64,000 nt of DNA from Nitrospira sp. bin75 (GTDB taxonomy: Bacteria; Nitrospirota; Nitrospiria; Nitrospirales; UBA8639): NCBI GenBank assembly GCA_002238765.1, contig MPMZ01000001.1, forward strand, positions 112,721-176,720, written 5' to 3'. The notes beneath the pieces are model-generated. The model worked only from the letters and a program-made list of their open reading frames with translations, was not told the origin of the DNA and made no database searches. The position numbers were made by a program, and so were the translations under genes. Shown piece by piece: positions 1-8,945 of the stretch. The stretch's first letter is position 1; each line of letters starts with the position of its first letter.

Positions 1-1
1 C

Positions 2-1018
2 GTGAACCGGCGCTCCGTCAAAAACTCGACGATTGCGCATGCCGTGTATGAATCGTATGGTTCCTTTTTACCGAAAGGGCGACATCCCACGTTTGTGCTG
101 ATGGTGGAAGTCGATCCCTGCGAGGTGGACGTCAACGTGCATCCCTCAAAACGGGAAGTGAAATTTCGCAATCCGGACCTGATCCATCGAGCCATCAAAG
201 GCGCGGTTCGTGTTCCGCTCCAAAACAACGTCACGACACCGACCCTTTCCCCCGGATTCGAAGAACGGGTGTCTCATCACGTCGAAGAGGCGAAGCCCGC
301 GCAGGTGGGGCTGGGGGAGCCGTTCGTCGACCGACCGGCCCCTTCCCCTTCCAATGCGACCGGCGTGCTAAGGGGTTTCGGGAAAGAGCACGGAAGCGAC
401 ACCGATCAGGTCAAAGAATCCCCGGCACTCTATCCGCCTGAGCCCGCGGTTCAGATTCTCGGGCAAATCCATGCCACCTATATCGTCGCGCACATTGGAG
501 ATGAATTGCACGTGCTGGACCAGCATACGATTCACGAGCGCGTGCTCTTTGAAGCGTTGTGGAGAGGGTGGGAAAGCCGCCGCATTCAGACCCAGCCGCT
601 CCTGATACCCGAACCGGTGGAGGTTCCTGCCGGTGCGGCGATGCCGTTGGCGGAGATCCTGCCGGAGTTGGCCAAGGTGGGTCTCGAACTCGAATGCTTC
701 GGCCCGTCTTCTTTCGTCATCCGAGCCGTTCCGGCGCTTGTCGGTCAGATGGACTACGTCGCCTTACTCGAAGATATTCTGGAGGACCTGTCGGAATGGA
801 ACTCCGTCGATTCTCTCGACAAACGGATACGGTCCGTCCTGGCGTCGGTGGCCTGCCAGGGCGCGGTCCAGGCCGGCCGCCGGATGGAAGCGCCGGAAAT
901 GAAACACGTCGTGCACGATTGGCTTCGTGAAGGGAGCCCCATGACCTGCCCCCACGGCCGAAGGATTTCTTTACGTTTCGGCAGTGAGGAACTGCATCGA
1001 ATCTTTCGGCGTCTATGA
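2..1018 (+). CDS. mutL: DNA mismatch repair protein MutL, C-terminal part (cut by window edge)
   Basis: The frame is open to the left edge, so the N-terminal GHKL ATPase domain lies outside the window. The visible start (VNRRSVK, then NVHPSKREVKF at about residues 45-55) is the end of the ATPase/transducer module. A Pro-rich linker (about 80-150) leads to the dimerisation/endonuclease domain. DQHTIHERVLFE (173-184) matches the DQHA(x)2E(x)4E metal motif of nicking MutL proteins, with Thr for Ala. ACQGAVQAG and CPHGRR follow near the C-terminus. In this family these residues nick the nascent strand in bacteria without MutH. The stop overlaps the miaA start by 4 nt, suggesting translational coupling. 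Confidence 0.95.
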   Translation: MNRRSVKNSTIAHAVYESYGSFLPKGRHPTFVLMVEVDPCEVDVNVHPSKREVKFRNPDLIHRAIKGAVRVPLQNNVTTPTLSPGFEERVSHHVEEAKPAQVGLGEPFVDRPAPSPSNATGVLRGFGKEHGSDTDQVKESPALYPPEPAVQILGQIHATYIVAHIGDELHVLDQHTIHERVLFEALWRGWESRRIQTQPLLIPEPVEVPAGAAMPLAEILPELAKVGLELECFGPSSFVIRAVPALVGQMDYVALLEDILEDLSEWNSVDSLDKRIRSVLASVACQGAVQAGRRMEAPEMKHVVHDWLREGSPMTCPHGRRISLRFGSEELHRIFRRL

Positions 1019-2031
1019 ATCCGCTCTCCGAGCATCGACCTTCTGCGAACCCCGTGCTCCGTCCCTTCGCGGAGGCTTCCACCCCGTTGCAGCCTCTCGT
1101 CGTCCTGGTGGGCCCGACGGCCATCGGGAAGAGTCGCATTGCCATTGAAGTGGCCCGGGACCTGGGAACGGAGATCCTGACCGCGGATTCGACCCAGGTC
1201 TATCGAGGCATGAATATCGGGACGGATACCCCCTCGGAAGAGGACCGGCAACGCGTCCCCCACCGGTTGATCGATCTGGTCGAGCCCGATGAACCGTTTA
1301 ATGCCGGTGAGTTCCGGCGTCAGGCCCTTCGCGAAATCTCCCGTCTGTATGAAAACGGCCTGATCCCGTTGGTGGTTGGCGGGACGGGGCTCTACGTTCG
1401 GGCGTTGTTGCGCGGCCTCTGGGCCGGTCCTCCCAGCGACCGCAGGCTTCGCCGGACACTCGAAGAAGAAGCGCGTGCCAGGGGAGGGGAAGCACTGTAC
1501 CAGGAATTGGGCCGCGTGGATCCGGCAACCGCGCGTCGTCTGCATTCGCGCGATACCGTGAAAGTGCTCCGGGCTTTGGAAGTCTACCGGCAAACCGGCG
1601 TTCCCCTTTCCAAGGCCCACGAAGCCCATCGCGAACAGACCACCCCTTTTCGGGCTCTGCTGTTGGGGTTGACCATGGAGCGGGCCGTTCTTTATCAACG
1701 GATTGATCAGCGAGTCGACGTGGAGTTGGCCAAAGGATTGGTTGACGAAACCCGGGCCCTGTTGGCGAAGGGATACTCCAGAGATCTTGTCTCAATGAAA
1801 AGTTTGGGCTATCGTCAGATGGCAGGGTACCTGGAAGGAGAGTATTCATTCGACGAAGCGGTGAGGCGATTGAAGCGGGACACTCGTCATTTTGCGAAGC
1901 GGCAAATGACGTGGTTCAGAAAGGAACCGGGTCTGACGTGGATAGAGGTGCAACCGGACGAGTCCGTTCGATCTGTTTCTCAACGCGTGGTCACGCTGAT
2001 TGAACGATTTGTGAAAACCCATCAAAGATAA
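1015..2031 (+). CDS. miaA: tRNA dimethylallyltransferase MiaA
   Basis: Transfers a dimethylallyl group to A37 of tRNAs reading UNN codons. The P-loop GPTAIGKS is at residues 33-40, where the family usually has GPTASGKT. It is followed by TADSTQVYRGMNIGTDTP (pyrophosphate and tRNA-binding region), HRLIDLVEPDEPFNAGEF and VVGGTGLYVRALL, all in family order. At 338 aa it is slightly longer than the usual 300-316 aa because of a roughly 25-residue N-terminal extension; a later start cannot be excluded. ATG overlaps the mutL stop (ATGA), and mutL-miaA is a common bacterial pairing. Confidence 0.96.
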   Translation: MNPLSEHRPSANPVLRPFAEASTPLQPLVVLVGPTAIGKSRIAIEVARDLGTEILTADSTQVYRGMNIGTDTPSEEDRQRVPHRLIDLVEPDEPFNAGEFRRQALREISRLYENGLIPLVVGGTGLYVRALLRGLWAGPPSDRRLRRTLEEEARARGGEALYQELGRVDPATARRLHSRDTVKVLRALEVYRQTGVPLSKAHEAHREQTTPFRALLLGLTMERAVLYQRIDQRVDVELAKGLVDETRALLAKGYSRDLVSMKSLGYRQMAGYLEGEYSFDEAVRRLKRDTRHFAKRQMTWFRKEPGLTWIEVQPDESVRSVSQRVVTLIERFVKTHQR

Positions 2032-2049
2032 TCCATAAGGAAGAATCCC

Positions 2050-2937
2050 GTGCCAGCGAAATCCCGTGCCGAGATTGCCGTCATTGGAGGCAGTGGGTTG
2101 TACGAAATGGACGGTTTGGAACAGGTGCGGGAAACGCGCGTGGCCACCCCGTTCGGACGACCTTCAGACGCCGTGATTCTTGGAACCTTGTCCGGCCGGC
2201 GCGTGGCGTTTCTCTCGCGTCATGGACGGGGGCATCGCATCAGTCCCTCTCTGATCAATTACCGGGCGAACGTCTATGCGCTCAAATCACTCGGCGTGAC
2301 GCGGATTTTTTCCGTCAGTGCGGTGGGGAGCATGAAAGAACGCATACACCCCGGTCATATGGTCCTTCCCGATCAATTTATCGATCGGACGACCAGGCGA
2401 ATCAGTACGTTTTTCGATCAAGGGCTCGTGGCGCACGTGACGTTTGCCGACCCCGTGTGTCGCGCCTTGGCGGATCAACTGGGCGAGGCTGCCCGGTCGA
2501 TCGGAGCCACGTGCCACGTGGGTGGCACGTACCTCTGTATCGAAGGACCGCAGTTTTCGACCAAAGCGGAATCATTGCTGTATCGGCAATGGGGCATGGA
2601 TGTCATCGGGATGACCAACGCGACGGAAGCCAAGCTCGCCAGGGAGGCCGAAATCTGTTATGCGACGTTGGCCTTGGTGACGGATTACGATTGCTGGCAT
2701 CAGAGTGAAGCGCCTGTCTCCGTTGAAGCGATTTTGAGCGTGATGCACGCGAACGTGGCTCAGGCCAAGAACCTGCTCCGGGACGCCATTCAACGGACCG
2801 GGGGAGCGAGAACCTGTCCATGCGCGACGGCGCTTCGGCAAACGATCGTGACCGCGCCGAAAGCCGTGACGGCCTCCGTGAAGCGGCGCTACGGCCTCTT
2901 TTTGAAACCAGTAAAAACATCAAACGGGAGTAAATGA
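2050..2937 (+). CDS. mtnP: S-methyl-5'-thioadenosine phosphorylase (MTAP)
   Basis: Phosphorolysis of methylthioadenosine to adenine and methylthioribose-1-phosphate in methionine salvage. Family hallmarks are GGSGLYEMDG near the N-terminus, RHGRGHRISPSLINYRANV, SAVGSMKE, YLCIEGPQFSTKAES and GMDVIGMTNATEAKLAREA, ending in a substrate-loop sequence (LVTDYDCWH). Length 295 aa is typical. The start is GTG with an upstream AAGGAAG Shine-Dalgarno. The next gene begins 1 nt after the stop, so the two form an operon. The related purine nucleoside phosphorylase is the alternative, but the MTAP-type motifs fit better. Confidence 0.93.
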   Translation: MPAKSRAEIAVIGGSGLYEMDGLEQVRETRVATPFGRPSDAVILGTLSGRRVAFLSRHGRGHRISPSLINYRANVYALKSLGVTRIFSVSAVGSMKERIHPGHMVLPDQFIDRTTRRISTFFDQGLVAHVTFADPVCRALADQLGEAARSIGATCHVGGTYLCIEGPQFSTKAESLLYRQWGMDVIGMTNATEAKLAREAEICYATLALVTDYDCWHQSEAPVSVEAILSVMHANVAQAKNLLRDAIQRTGGARTCPCATALRQTIVTAPKAVTASVKRRYGLFLKPVKTSNGSK

Positions 2938-2938
2938 C

Positions 2939-3853
2939 ATGGGGAGATTGTTGGTGGTGGGTTCTGTGGCGTTTGATACGGTTCGCACTCCTTTCGGGGA
3001 AGCGACGGAAGTGTTGGGCGGGTCGGCCACGTATTTTTCGACGGCCGCCAGTTTTTTTACCGACGTGAATTTGATCGCGGTCGTTGGGGAAGATTTTCCG
3101 GACGAACACGTCGCCTTTTTGAAAAGTCGAGGAATCGATTTGTCCGGTCTCGAACGCCGTAGCGGAAAAACCTTTCGCTGGCAAGGGGAATATACCTATC
3201 AACTGAATGAAGCCCACACGCTGGACACCCAACTCAACGTTCTGGAGTCCTTCCGCCCAAAAATCCCTGACCACTATCGGACTCCTGACACGTTGTTCCT
3301 GGGGAACATCGACCCCGAGCTTCAAATGGACGTGCTGAATCAAGTCGAACGGCCTCGGATCGTCGCCTGTGACACCATGAATTTTTGGATTCATGGTAAA
3401 CGGGAAGCCCTATGGAACGTCTTGGAAAAGATCGACGTGCTTGTGATCAATGACGGAGAAGCTCGTGAACTCGGCCAGGATTTCAGTCTGGTCAAAGTCG
3501 CGAAAGACGTTCTGGCCCGCGGGCCCAAATATTTCATTATTAAACGAGGAGAATATGGCGTGTTGATGTTTCATGAAAAAGGCGTCTTTGGTGCGCCGGC
3601 GTTTCCGTTGGACATGGTGAAAGATCCGACCGGAGCCGGTGATACGTTCGCCGGCGGTTTTATGGGGCATCTGTCGTCCACGGGAGATTATTCGGATACC
3701 GGCCTGAGACGGGCGATTATTTTCGGAAGCGTCATGGCGTCCTTTACCGTGGAAGGCTTTAGTCTCGACCGCCTGCGGCACCTGGAATATCGGGACGTTG
3801 AATCCCGTTTCCGGGACTTCAAGCGTCTCACCCATTTCGAGGACCTTTCATGA
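2939..3853 (+). CDS. PfkB-family carbohydrate/nucleoside kinase
   Basis: Ribokinase-fold sugar or nucleoside kinase of 304 aa. GGSATYFSTAASFF near the N-terminus resembles the substrate-binding motif. DPTGAGDTFAGGFMGHL near residue 230 is PfkB signature 2, with the catalytic Asp in GAGD. Substrate is not determinable from sequence. It starts 1 nt after mtnP, so a role on an adenosine- or ribose-like product of methylthioadenosine breakdown is possible but inferred. Confidence 0.88.
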   Translation: MGRLLVVGSVAFDTVRTPFGEATEVLGGSATYFSTAASFFTDVNLIAVVGEDFPDEHVAFLKSRGIDLSGLERRSGKTFRWQGEYTYQLNEAHTLDTQLNVLESFRPKIPDHYRTPDTLFLGNIDPELQMDVLNQVERPRIVACDTMNFWIHGKREALWNVLEKIDVLVINDGEARELGQDFSLVKVAKDVLARGPKYFIIKRGEYGVLMFHEKGVFGAPAFPLDMVKDPTGAGDTFAGGFMGHLSSTGDYSDTGLRRAIIFGSVMASFTVEGFSLDRLRHLEYRDVESRFRDFKRLTHFEDLS

Positions 3854-3982
3854 TCACTTGATGTGATTCAGGTTCAGCCGGTTCGCGCTCGGTCTCCTCA
3901 TCGGACAAGGAAGAACGAGGGGGCCGTTCCCCTCGCACCTGAAGACGTTCTCCGGAGGTTTGACGTTTCAGCGTCTGAGCAT

Positions 3983-4903
3983 ATGGATTCATTAGGCAAC
4001 AGATTCCGAACTGCCCGTGAGTCTCAAGGTTTGACCCTTGCACAGATGACCTCAAGGACTCGAATCCAAATGGCGCATTTGAAAGCGTTGGAAGAGGGCT
4101 CGTTTGAACGATTGCCCGAACGGGTTTTCACCAAAGGCTTTGTCCGGACCTATGCCCGCTCGCTCGAACTCGACGAAGAAGAATGTCTGCGGCTGTTTGT
4201 AGAATGTTCCGCCTCATTCTACCAGGACGAAAAGGAGAGCGAGGGGCTGGGGAAGATGCTTCTCCTGAAGGAAGACGGGCATAAAGAGAAAACCAGCCGA
4301 GTCATGGTGGTTCTGCTCGTTGCAGGGCTCCTCCTGCTGGGAGGGATGGTGTTCATCAAACAACAGTCTGCGCCAACATCCGTGTTTTCCCGTTTTTCGC
4401 AGCGGGCCGTTGACCCTCCTCGCGACGAGGTGGCATCACAACCGGAGTCATCCGGTCCTGTCAGCGAAATCGCCGGGGGTCGCCCGCCTGCCGGGATCGA
4501 AGGGCAAGTTGATCCTTCAGGAATGACAAGTATCGAGCCGGTCCCGGAGATGGACGTCGCCGCAATGCCTGCCGAATCGCCGGTTGAGGACGGGACGTCC
4601 GCGCCGTCCTCCTCACCTCCGGACCCCGAGCCGATTTCCTCTCCCGCGACGAGATCGGAAGACGACCCGTTGGTTCTCGAACTACGGACTCTGGAACTGA
4701 CCTGGATCGTGATTCGTGCCGATGAAAATGACCCCGCGGAAGCCTTATTGCAGCCGGGAGAGGTTGTGCAATGGCAGGCCCGTGAGCGGTTTCTGTTGAC
4801 GCTTGGGAACGCCGGAGGGGTCGAGGTGCGGCTCAATGGCCAGTTGCGTGGTCCTTTTGGTGAAACGGGCGTTGTGGTACGCGAATTGGAATTCAGACCG
4901 TAA
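3983..4903 (+). CDS. RodZ-like membrane protein: HTH_25 domain, one TM segment, DUF4115-like C-terminus
   Basis: Residues 1-75 from this ATG (MDSLGNRFRTARESQGLTL) form an Xre-type helix-turn-helix like that of RodZ, including FTKGFVRTYARSLELDEEE. A single hydrophobic segment (VMVVLLVAGLLLLGGMVFI) follows, then a Pro/Glu/Ser-rich periplasmic linker, then a beta-rich C-terminal domain (LELTWIVIRAD, VQWQARERF, VEVRLNGQL) of the DUF4115 type. RodZ links MreB to the cell envelope. An in-frame GTG at 3863 would add 40 residues without similarity to the fold, so the ATG is preferred, although its RBS is weak. Confidence 0.85.
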   Translation: MDSLGNRFRTARESQGLTLAQMTSRTRIQMAHLKALEEGSFERLPERVFTKGFVRTYARSLELDEEECLRLFVECSASFYQDEKESEGLGKMLLLKEDGHKEKTSRVMVVLLVAGLLLLGGMVFIKQQSAPTSVFSRFSQRAVDPPRDEVASQPESSGPVSEIAGGRPPAGIEGQVDPSGMTSIEPVPEMDVAAMPAESPVEDGTSAPSSSPPDPEPISSPATRSEDDPLVLELRTLELTWIVIRADENDPAEALLQPGEVVQWQARERFLLTLGNAGGVEVRLNGQLRGPFGETGVVVRELEFRP

Positions 4904-5085
4904 CCCCTTTGATTTCTTGACAGGCGGAATCCACATTGATATGGTCGGCAGGTTTGGAGGTTTTGCAAGAGATTTCAATGAGGGTGTAGTATACAAACGT
5001 CGATGCTCTGAGGGCCTTTACCCTCAATCCAAACGGCCTTCCAGACAAGGGATGCAACACGGACTCATTATCAAAGGAGGGATTC

Positions 5086-5571
5086 ATGAAGCGGTTTTTA
5101 GCGATTTGTAGTTTATTGACGGCATTTGCCTTCGCCGGTGGCGACTTGGCCTTTGCCGGAGCCGAAAAAGACCCGCTGAAGCCACGGGTTCCGAAGTCTG
5201 ATCGCGGGAAGGCCAAGAAAATCAAACCGCCCGCCGAGTTGTACAAGAAGTCCAAGAAGGCCTCAGACGAGATCGTTGCCGAAGGCAAGAAGATTTTTGA
5301 AGGTAAAGGCACCTGCGTCAATTGTCACGGGAAAAAGGGAGACGGCAGCGGTCCGGCCGGAAAAGTGCTGAATCCCGGCCCGCGAAACTTTACCAATTGC
5401 AAATTCCACAAGAAACGGAAAGATGGTGAATTGTTCTGGATTATCAAGAACGGCAGCCCGGGAACCGGGATGGTGTCCATGATTCCGGCGACCATCACCG
5501 AAGAAGAAGCGTGGAAAGTGTTGGCCTACGAGCGAAGCTTCTGTAAGAAATGGCGCAAAAAGAAGAAGTAG
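5086..5571 (+). CDS. periplasmic monohaem c-type cytochrome, copy 1
   Basis: 161 aa with a signal peptide (MKRFLAICSLLTAFAFAGG, cleavage near AFAGA). The single haem site CVNCH is at about residues 77-81, and the probable distal Met is in GTGMVSM near residue 130. A strong RBS (AAAGGAGGG) fixes the start. The Lys-rich ends suggest a small soluble electron carrier. Its C-terminal half is nearly identical to the next gene (NPGPRNFTNCKF, GELFWIIKNGSPGTGM, ITEEEAWK), so the pair is a tandem duplication. The redox partner is unknown. Confidence 0.92.
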   Translation: MKRFLAICSLLTAFAFAGGDLAFAGAEKDPLKPRVPKSDRGKAKKIKPPAELYKKSKKASDEIVAEGKKIFEGKGTCVNCHGKKGDGSGPAGKVLNPGPRNFTNCKFHKKRKDGELFWIIKNGSPGTGMVSMIPATITEEEAWKVLAYERSFCKKWRKKKK

Positions 5572-5598
5572 TCGTTTTGTGACTTGCATGCATGTCTC

Positions 5599-5640
5599 AG
5601 GCCCCGTTCAGGTTCAACCCTGGACGGGGCCTTTTCTCTT
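5599..5640 (+). terminator. Rho-independent terminator between the two cytochrome genes
   Basis: A 14-bp stem (5599-5612 with 5619-5632, one G-U pair) closes a 6-nt loop and is followed by TTTTCTCTT. It lies just after cytochrome copy 1, so copy 2 would depend on read-through or its own promoter. Confidence 0.85.
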
Positions 5641-5648
5641 AACCGAAC

Positions 5649-6158
5649 GTGCACCCCGTACCACACACTCTCTCATTCACAGCATGGGGCAGATGCCTGC
5701 TGGTCGTGGGCTTGGGTCTGCTGAGTTGGGGGACCGGTCCCGCCCCTGGCTTGGCTGACGAAGTGCAACCGTTACGGCCCAGGGTGCCCGTGAGTGAAAG
5801 AGCGCGGGCCAGGAAATTGATCCCGCCCTTCGGTTCGACGAAAACGGCGTCCCCCGGCATCGTTGAGCAAGGAAGAGTCCTCTATGAAGGAAAAGGCGCC
5901 TGTGTGTCGTGCCATGGAAAAACCGGCTTGGGAGATGGGCCGATCGGCAGGCGCCTGAATCCCGGCCCTCGCAATTTCACCAATTGCAAGTTTCAGAAGA
6001 GACGACGCGACGGCGAACTGTTCTGGATTATCAAGAACGGCAGCCCGGGGACCGGTATGGTGCCGATGATTCCGGTGACGATTACCGAAGAAGAAGCCTG
6101 GAAAATATTGGCCTATGAACGAGGCTTCTGCAAAGACTGGCAAAATCGCGCACAGTGA
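5649..6158 (+). CDS. periplasmic monohaem c-type cytochrome, copy 2
   Basis: Paralogue of the preceding gene, 169 aa from a GTG start. It has a hydrophobic signal segment (LLVVGLGLLSWGTG, then GLADEV), haem motif CVSCH, and the same C-terminal block with GTGMVPM as likely axial Met region. The start is uncertain: the GTG lies only 9 nt after the upstream terminator and has no good RBS. No separate promoter was recognised. Role: periplasmic electron transfer. Confidence 0.87.
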   Translation: MHPVPHTLSFTAWGRCLLVVGLGLLSWGTGPAPGLADEVQPLRPRVPVSERARARKLIPPFGSTKTASPGIVEQGRVLYEGKGACVSCHGKTGLGDGPIGRRLNPGPRNFTNCKFQKRRRDGELFWIIKNGSPGTGMVPMIPVTITEEEAWKILAYERGFCKDWQNRAQ

Positions 6159-6230
6159 TGGACGTCCGGTTGACACTTGTGAGAACCGTTGACTAGACTC
6201 TTCTGTTCAGTGGTCAAATGTTGTCTCACG

Positions 6231-6254
6231 CCTGCCCTGAGCGAAGTCGAAGGG
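6231..6254. repeat. dispersed GAGCGAAGTCGAAGG-type repeat
   Basis: CTGAGCGAAGTCGAAGGG is a short sequence common between genes in many bacterial genomes. A related stretch (CCTGAGCAGAGCGAAGGAA) occurs near 48416. Function unknown. Confidence 0.55.
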
Positions 6255-6273
6255 TATTGAGGAGAGTACAAGA

Positions 6274-6474
6274 ATGGCAAACAAGCGAACGCAAGAGGAC
6301 GATAAGGCTGTCCTTGAAAAGAAGGTCACGGAAAGACGAGCCGGCAGTGACAATCCCGAAGGGGACAAGGACGTCCGGCGGTTGCGAAAACGCCTCAAAC
6401 GGGTCCAGCGCAAAATGCGTCTCAGGGTGGCACGTATAGCCAAGGCTGCAGGGAAAAAAGCCAAGGCGGCGTAA
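6274..6474 (+). CDS. small, highly basic protein of unknown function
   Basis: 66 aa, with more than a third Lys/Arg, especially in the C-terminal half (RRLRKRLKRVQRKMRLR, then AAGKKAKAA). It is predicted mostly helical with no membrane segment. A good RBS (TTGAGGAGAG) precedes the ATG, and the HEAT-repeat gene follows 54 nt later on the same strand. Charge and Ala/Lys tail suggest a nucleic-acid-binding peptide, but no family was recognised. Confidence 0.7.
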   Translation: MANKRTQEDDKAVLEKKVTERRAGSDNPEGDKDVRRLRKRLKRVQRKMRLRVARIAKAAGKKAKAA

Positions 6475-6528
6475 CTCCGGAAACCGGGAGGCGATACGCC
6501 TGCTGAATGCAGTGAAAGGGGAACGTAT

Positions 6529-7392
6529 ATGACTGACGAAGTTCAATCTTCCGCCGATGATCCTCAAACGCAACATGAGGAAACCGATGCCGTCGCGCAG
6601 GATGAAGTGACTGATGAGTTCGTGGACGAAGTCTCGGAATCCTTGTTGGAAGGCGACGCCGTTGCGACGGCAGAAGCTGAGGAAGGGGAAGACGAGGAAC
6701 AGGCAGAGGGCGAAGAGCCTGAACTGGAAGAAGAGAAGGTCAAAGACGAGATCGATATCCAAATCGACCTTCTTCAGGACACAGATTGGGTCGTCCGACG
6801 TGAAGCGGTTGTCACCCTTGGTGAAATGGGAGACGAACGCTGCGTCGAGCCGATAGTCAGAACGCTTCGTGACGGGGACTGGCAGGTCCGGGAAGCGGCG
6901 GTTGAAGCTGTTGCCGGAGTGGGGTCTCCCGCCGTCGAGTTATTGCTCAAGTACGTGCGCGATTGGGAGTCCCGGAAGTACGTGATCCAGGCATTGGGGA
7001 AGATCAATGATGAGCGGGTGTTGGATCCTCTGATATCGATGCTGCACAACGATGAGTTCAAGGATGATGCCACGAGGGCCCTTGTTGAGTTGGGGAAACC
7101 AGCCGTGCCTAAATTGATTGTGGCCTTGACCGATAGAGAAGAGTTCGTGCGCAAGCAGGCGATTTTGGCGCTTGGCCAGATTAAGGATTCGGAGGCAGTC
7201 GATCCCCTGATCGCCATGCTCCAGGATCAGGATTGGATGACGCGTCTGACCGCAGCGGCTGCGTTGGAACAAATCGGGGACTTGCGTGGACGGGATGCGA
7301 TCAAGCCGTTGATGAAAGATCCGGACCTTGTCGTTCGGATGCGAGTAGAACGTATTCTCGTCGCGTGGAAAAAACAGCCGGCCAACGCCTGA
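6529..7392 (+). CDS. HEAT-repeat (PBS-lyase-type) protein with acidic N-terminus
   Basis: 287 aa. Residues 1-75 are strongly acidic (runs of E and D) and probably disordered. From about residue 80 come six or so 30-residue helical repeats of PBS-lyase HEAT type, e.g. DWVVRREAVVTLGEMGDER, DWQVREAAVEAVAGVG, EFVRKQAILALGQI and DWMTRLTAAAALEQIGD. Such scaffolds bind proteins. The bilin-lyase name does not imply that activity here. The acidic head could pair with the basic peptide encoded just upstream; that is inference only. Confidence 0.85.
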   Translation: MTDEVQSSADDPQTQHEETDAVAQDEVTDEFVDEVSESLLEGDAVATAEAEEGEDEEQAEGEEPELEEEKVKDEIDIQIDLLQDTDWVVRREAVVTLGEMGDERCVEPIVRTLRDGDWQVREAAVEAVAGVGSPAVELLLKYVRDWESRKYVIQALGKINDERVLDPLISMLHNDEFKDDATRALVELGKPAVPKLIVALTDREEFVRKQAILALGQIKDSEAVDPLIAMLQDQDWMTRLTAAAALEQIGDLRGRDAIKPLMKDPDLVVRMRVERILVAWKKQPANA

Positions 7393-7432
7393 AGCATATT
7401 CGGATTCCGCCTGATCGAGCACACGGTGACGC

Positions 7433-7864
7433 CTACGACAGGAGGGCTTCCAGCTTTTCCTGGGCTTCCTCCAATGCTTCCTGAGAGACGGCTTGGCCCT
7501 CGGCCAAGGATCGTCGAAGGTCTCCTATTTTCGAGATGGTTTCAAGAAGTGCATCCGAAGTTTCTTCTCCCTTCATCTTGACGGCTTCTTCCAGGTAATC
7601 AATCGTTTCTTCCAGTTTGGCGACGGCTTCATCAGGTTTGCCGGCCAGAATTTTGGCCCTGCCGTCCAAAAATCCAGACATGGCCTGTAAGAACCGTTTT
7701 TGAACGAGCAAGTCTCCCTCGACGAAGCCGACCGTTTGCTCCACGACTTCTTGCGAAAACTCCTGGAGTTGTTGTTGGACCTCCTCCGGTGGTTGTCGCC
7801 CCACGTAATAGCCCGCCCCAAAAGCGGCACCCAAGACCAGGACGATTGCCAGAACTTTTCTCAT
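7433..7864 (-). CDS. membrane-anchored helical protein of unknown function
   Basis: 143 aa from the ATG giving MRKVLAIVLVLGAAFGAGYY, preceded by an AGGAA RBS. An upstream in-frame ATG would add 6 residues with a poorer RBS. One N-terminal TM or signal-anchor segment is followed by amphipathic helices rich in Glu, Gln and Lys (EVQQQLQEFSQEVVEQT, VAKLEETIDYLEEAVK, LEEAQEKLEALL), consistent with a coiled coil outside the membrane. It converges on the HEAT-protein gene. No family recognised. Confidence 0.72.
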   Translation of the reverse strand: MRKVLAIVLVLGAAFGAGYYVGRQPPEEVQQQLQEFSQEVVEQTVGFVEGDLLVQKRFLQAMSGFLDGRAKILAGKPDEAVAKLEETIDYLEEAVKMKGEETSDALLETISKIGDLRRSLAEGQAVSQEALEEAQEKLEALLS

Positions 7865-7980
7865 CGTGAGGTTCCTATCCATGAGATCCGGCTACGGATG
7901 AGTCTCGTATTATAGACTTCACGGATAGGGAAAAAAAGAGGGGGAAGATGTTCTTTGAAAACGGAAGGCAGGACCGTTGC

Positions 7981-8817
7981 TCAGGCGTTCCCGACGGGCG
8001 GTTCGACCTTGCCCAGGACCTTGGAGGATTCGATGGCGAAACGGTCGCCCACGATGCGGGCCACGCGGTTCATATAGTCGGTGAGGGCGTTCACTTGATC
8101 CGGCTTCAGATCCCGTCGAAATTGTGGAAGCAGTCCCCACCGCGTTTCAAATTCCTCTCCTGAAATCGAGGTCACCACGCTGATCAGTTTGATCATTTTG
8201 GCGCCGGAATGGGCCGGTGATTGCCCTGCCGTCTGCGGTTGAGCCGGAGACGCCTTGGCTCCGGGTTCCGGGGTTTTCCCTTCAAAGAGAGCCGTCAAGG
8301 CGGGAAGCACGGCACTGATACAGAGCGTGGTCGTCGACACGATGGCCTGGTTCTTGGCGTCCCCGGCCCGGCCGGCTACGCGTTCACCAACGTGCTGGAA
8401 AAAAGCATTTCGCTCTTTACTGTCTTCCGAACATACGAATTTGTAAGGTTCGTACATCTCCCGGCTTTCAGCCACGGCTTGGCCGACGGCGACGACGATT
8501 TCCTGGTCATCGATGTCAGAGGAACTCAGAGAGGGCGCCAGCAGGATTTTGAGCCGCTCACTCACGTAATCTTCAAGACCGTTCATGAATTCCGGCTGTT
8601 GCTGGATGGGAACGTGGAACGCGGAAACGCGATCCACCAGGTTGAACAGGACTTTCAGAAATTCCAGGTAAATTTCCCATTCCTGCTTTTGACTGAATGT
8701 CGTGGTGACGGCCGGGTCGCTCTGTTTAATCAGCGTTACGGATTCCCGGCAGACGTCCAGTATGGTGTTGGACAGGTCTTTGAGAATGGGTTCGTGCTCT
8801 TGGATGGAATGCTTCAT
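7981..8817 (-). CDS. hypothetical helical protein
   Basis: 278 aa, no signal peptide and no clear membrane segment. Mostly helical (EPILKDLSNTILDVCRESV, YLEFLKVLFNLVDRVSAFH, FMNGLEDYVSERLK), with a Pro/Ala/Gly-rich linker near residues 185-205 and a conserved-looking C-terminus (EEFETRWGLLPQFRRDL). I do not recognise the family. The length and coherent composition in one frame support a real gene. It lies on the same strand as the anchored helical protein 117 nt downstream. Confidence 0.65.
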   Translation of the reverse strand: MKHSIQEHEPILKDLSNTILDVCRESVTLIKQSDPAVTTTFSQKQEWEIYLEFLKVLFNLVDRVSAFHVPIQQQPEFMNGLEDYVSERLKILLAPSLSSSDIDDQEIVVAVGQAVAESREMYEPYKFVCSEDSKERNAFFQHVGERVAGRAGDAKNQAIVSTTTLCISAVLPALTALFEGKTPEPGAKASPAQPQTAGQSPAHSGAKMIKLISVVTSISGEEFETRWGLLPQFRRDLKPDQVNALTDYMNRVARIVGDRFAIESSKVLGKVEPPVGNA

Positions 8818-8871
8818 GAAAGGAAAAACCTGAGGCGTATCTAATCAAATGGAGGGCAGACTTCGCAAGTC

Positions 8872-8945
8872 ATCACTCCCCCCTTGAGGGGGAGTCGGTG
8901 AGGCAAGGGCGTAGCCCGCAGTCGAACCGGTGGGGGGAATCAAGG
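8872..8945. repeat. intergenic palindromic repeat
   Basis: TCCCCCCTTGAGGGGGA forms a short hairpin, followed by GTCGGTGAGGCAAGGGCG and GGTGGGGGGAATC. This resembles dispersed intergenic repeats. The rest of the 8818-9065 gap shows nothing else recognisable. Confidence 0.4.

Noticed and set aside
754..1698. Long minus-strand frame opposite mutL/miaA (314 codons)
   Set aside because: Entirely antisense to two certain genes; composition is that of a shadow frame.
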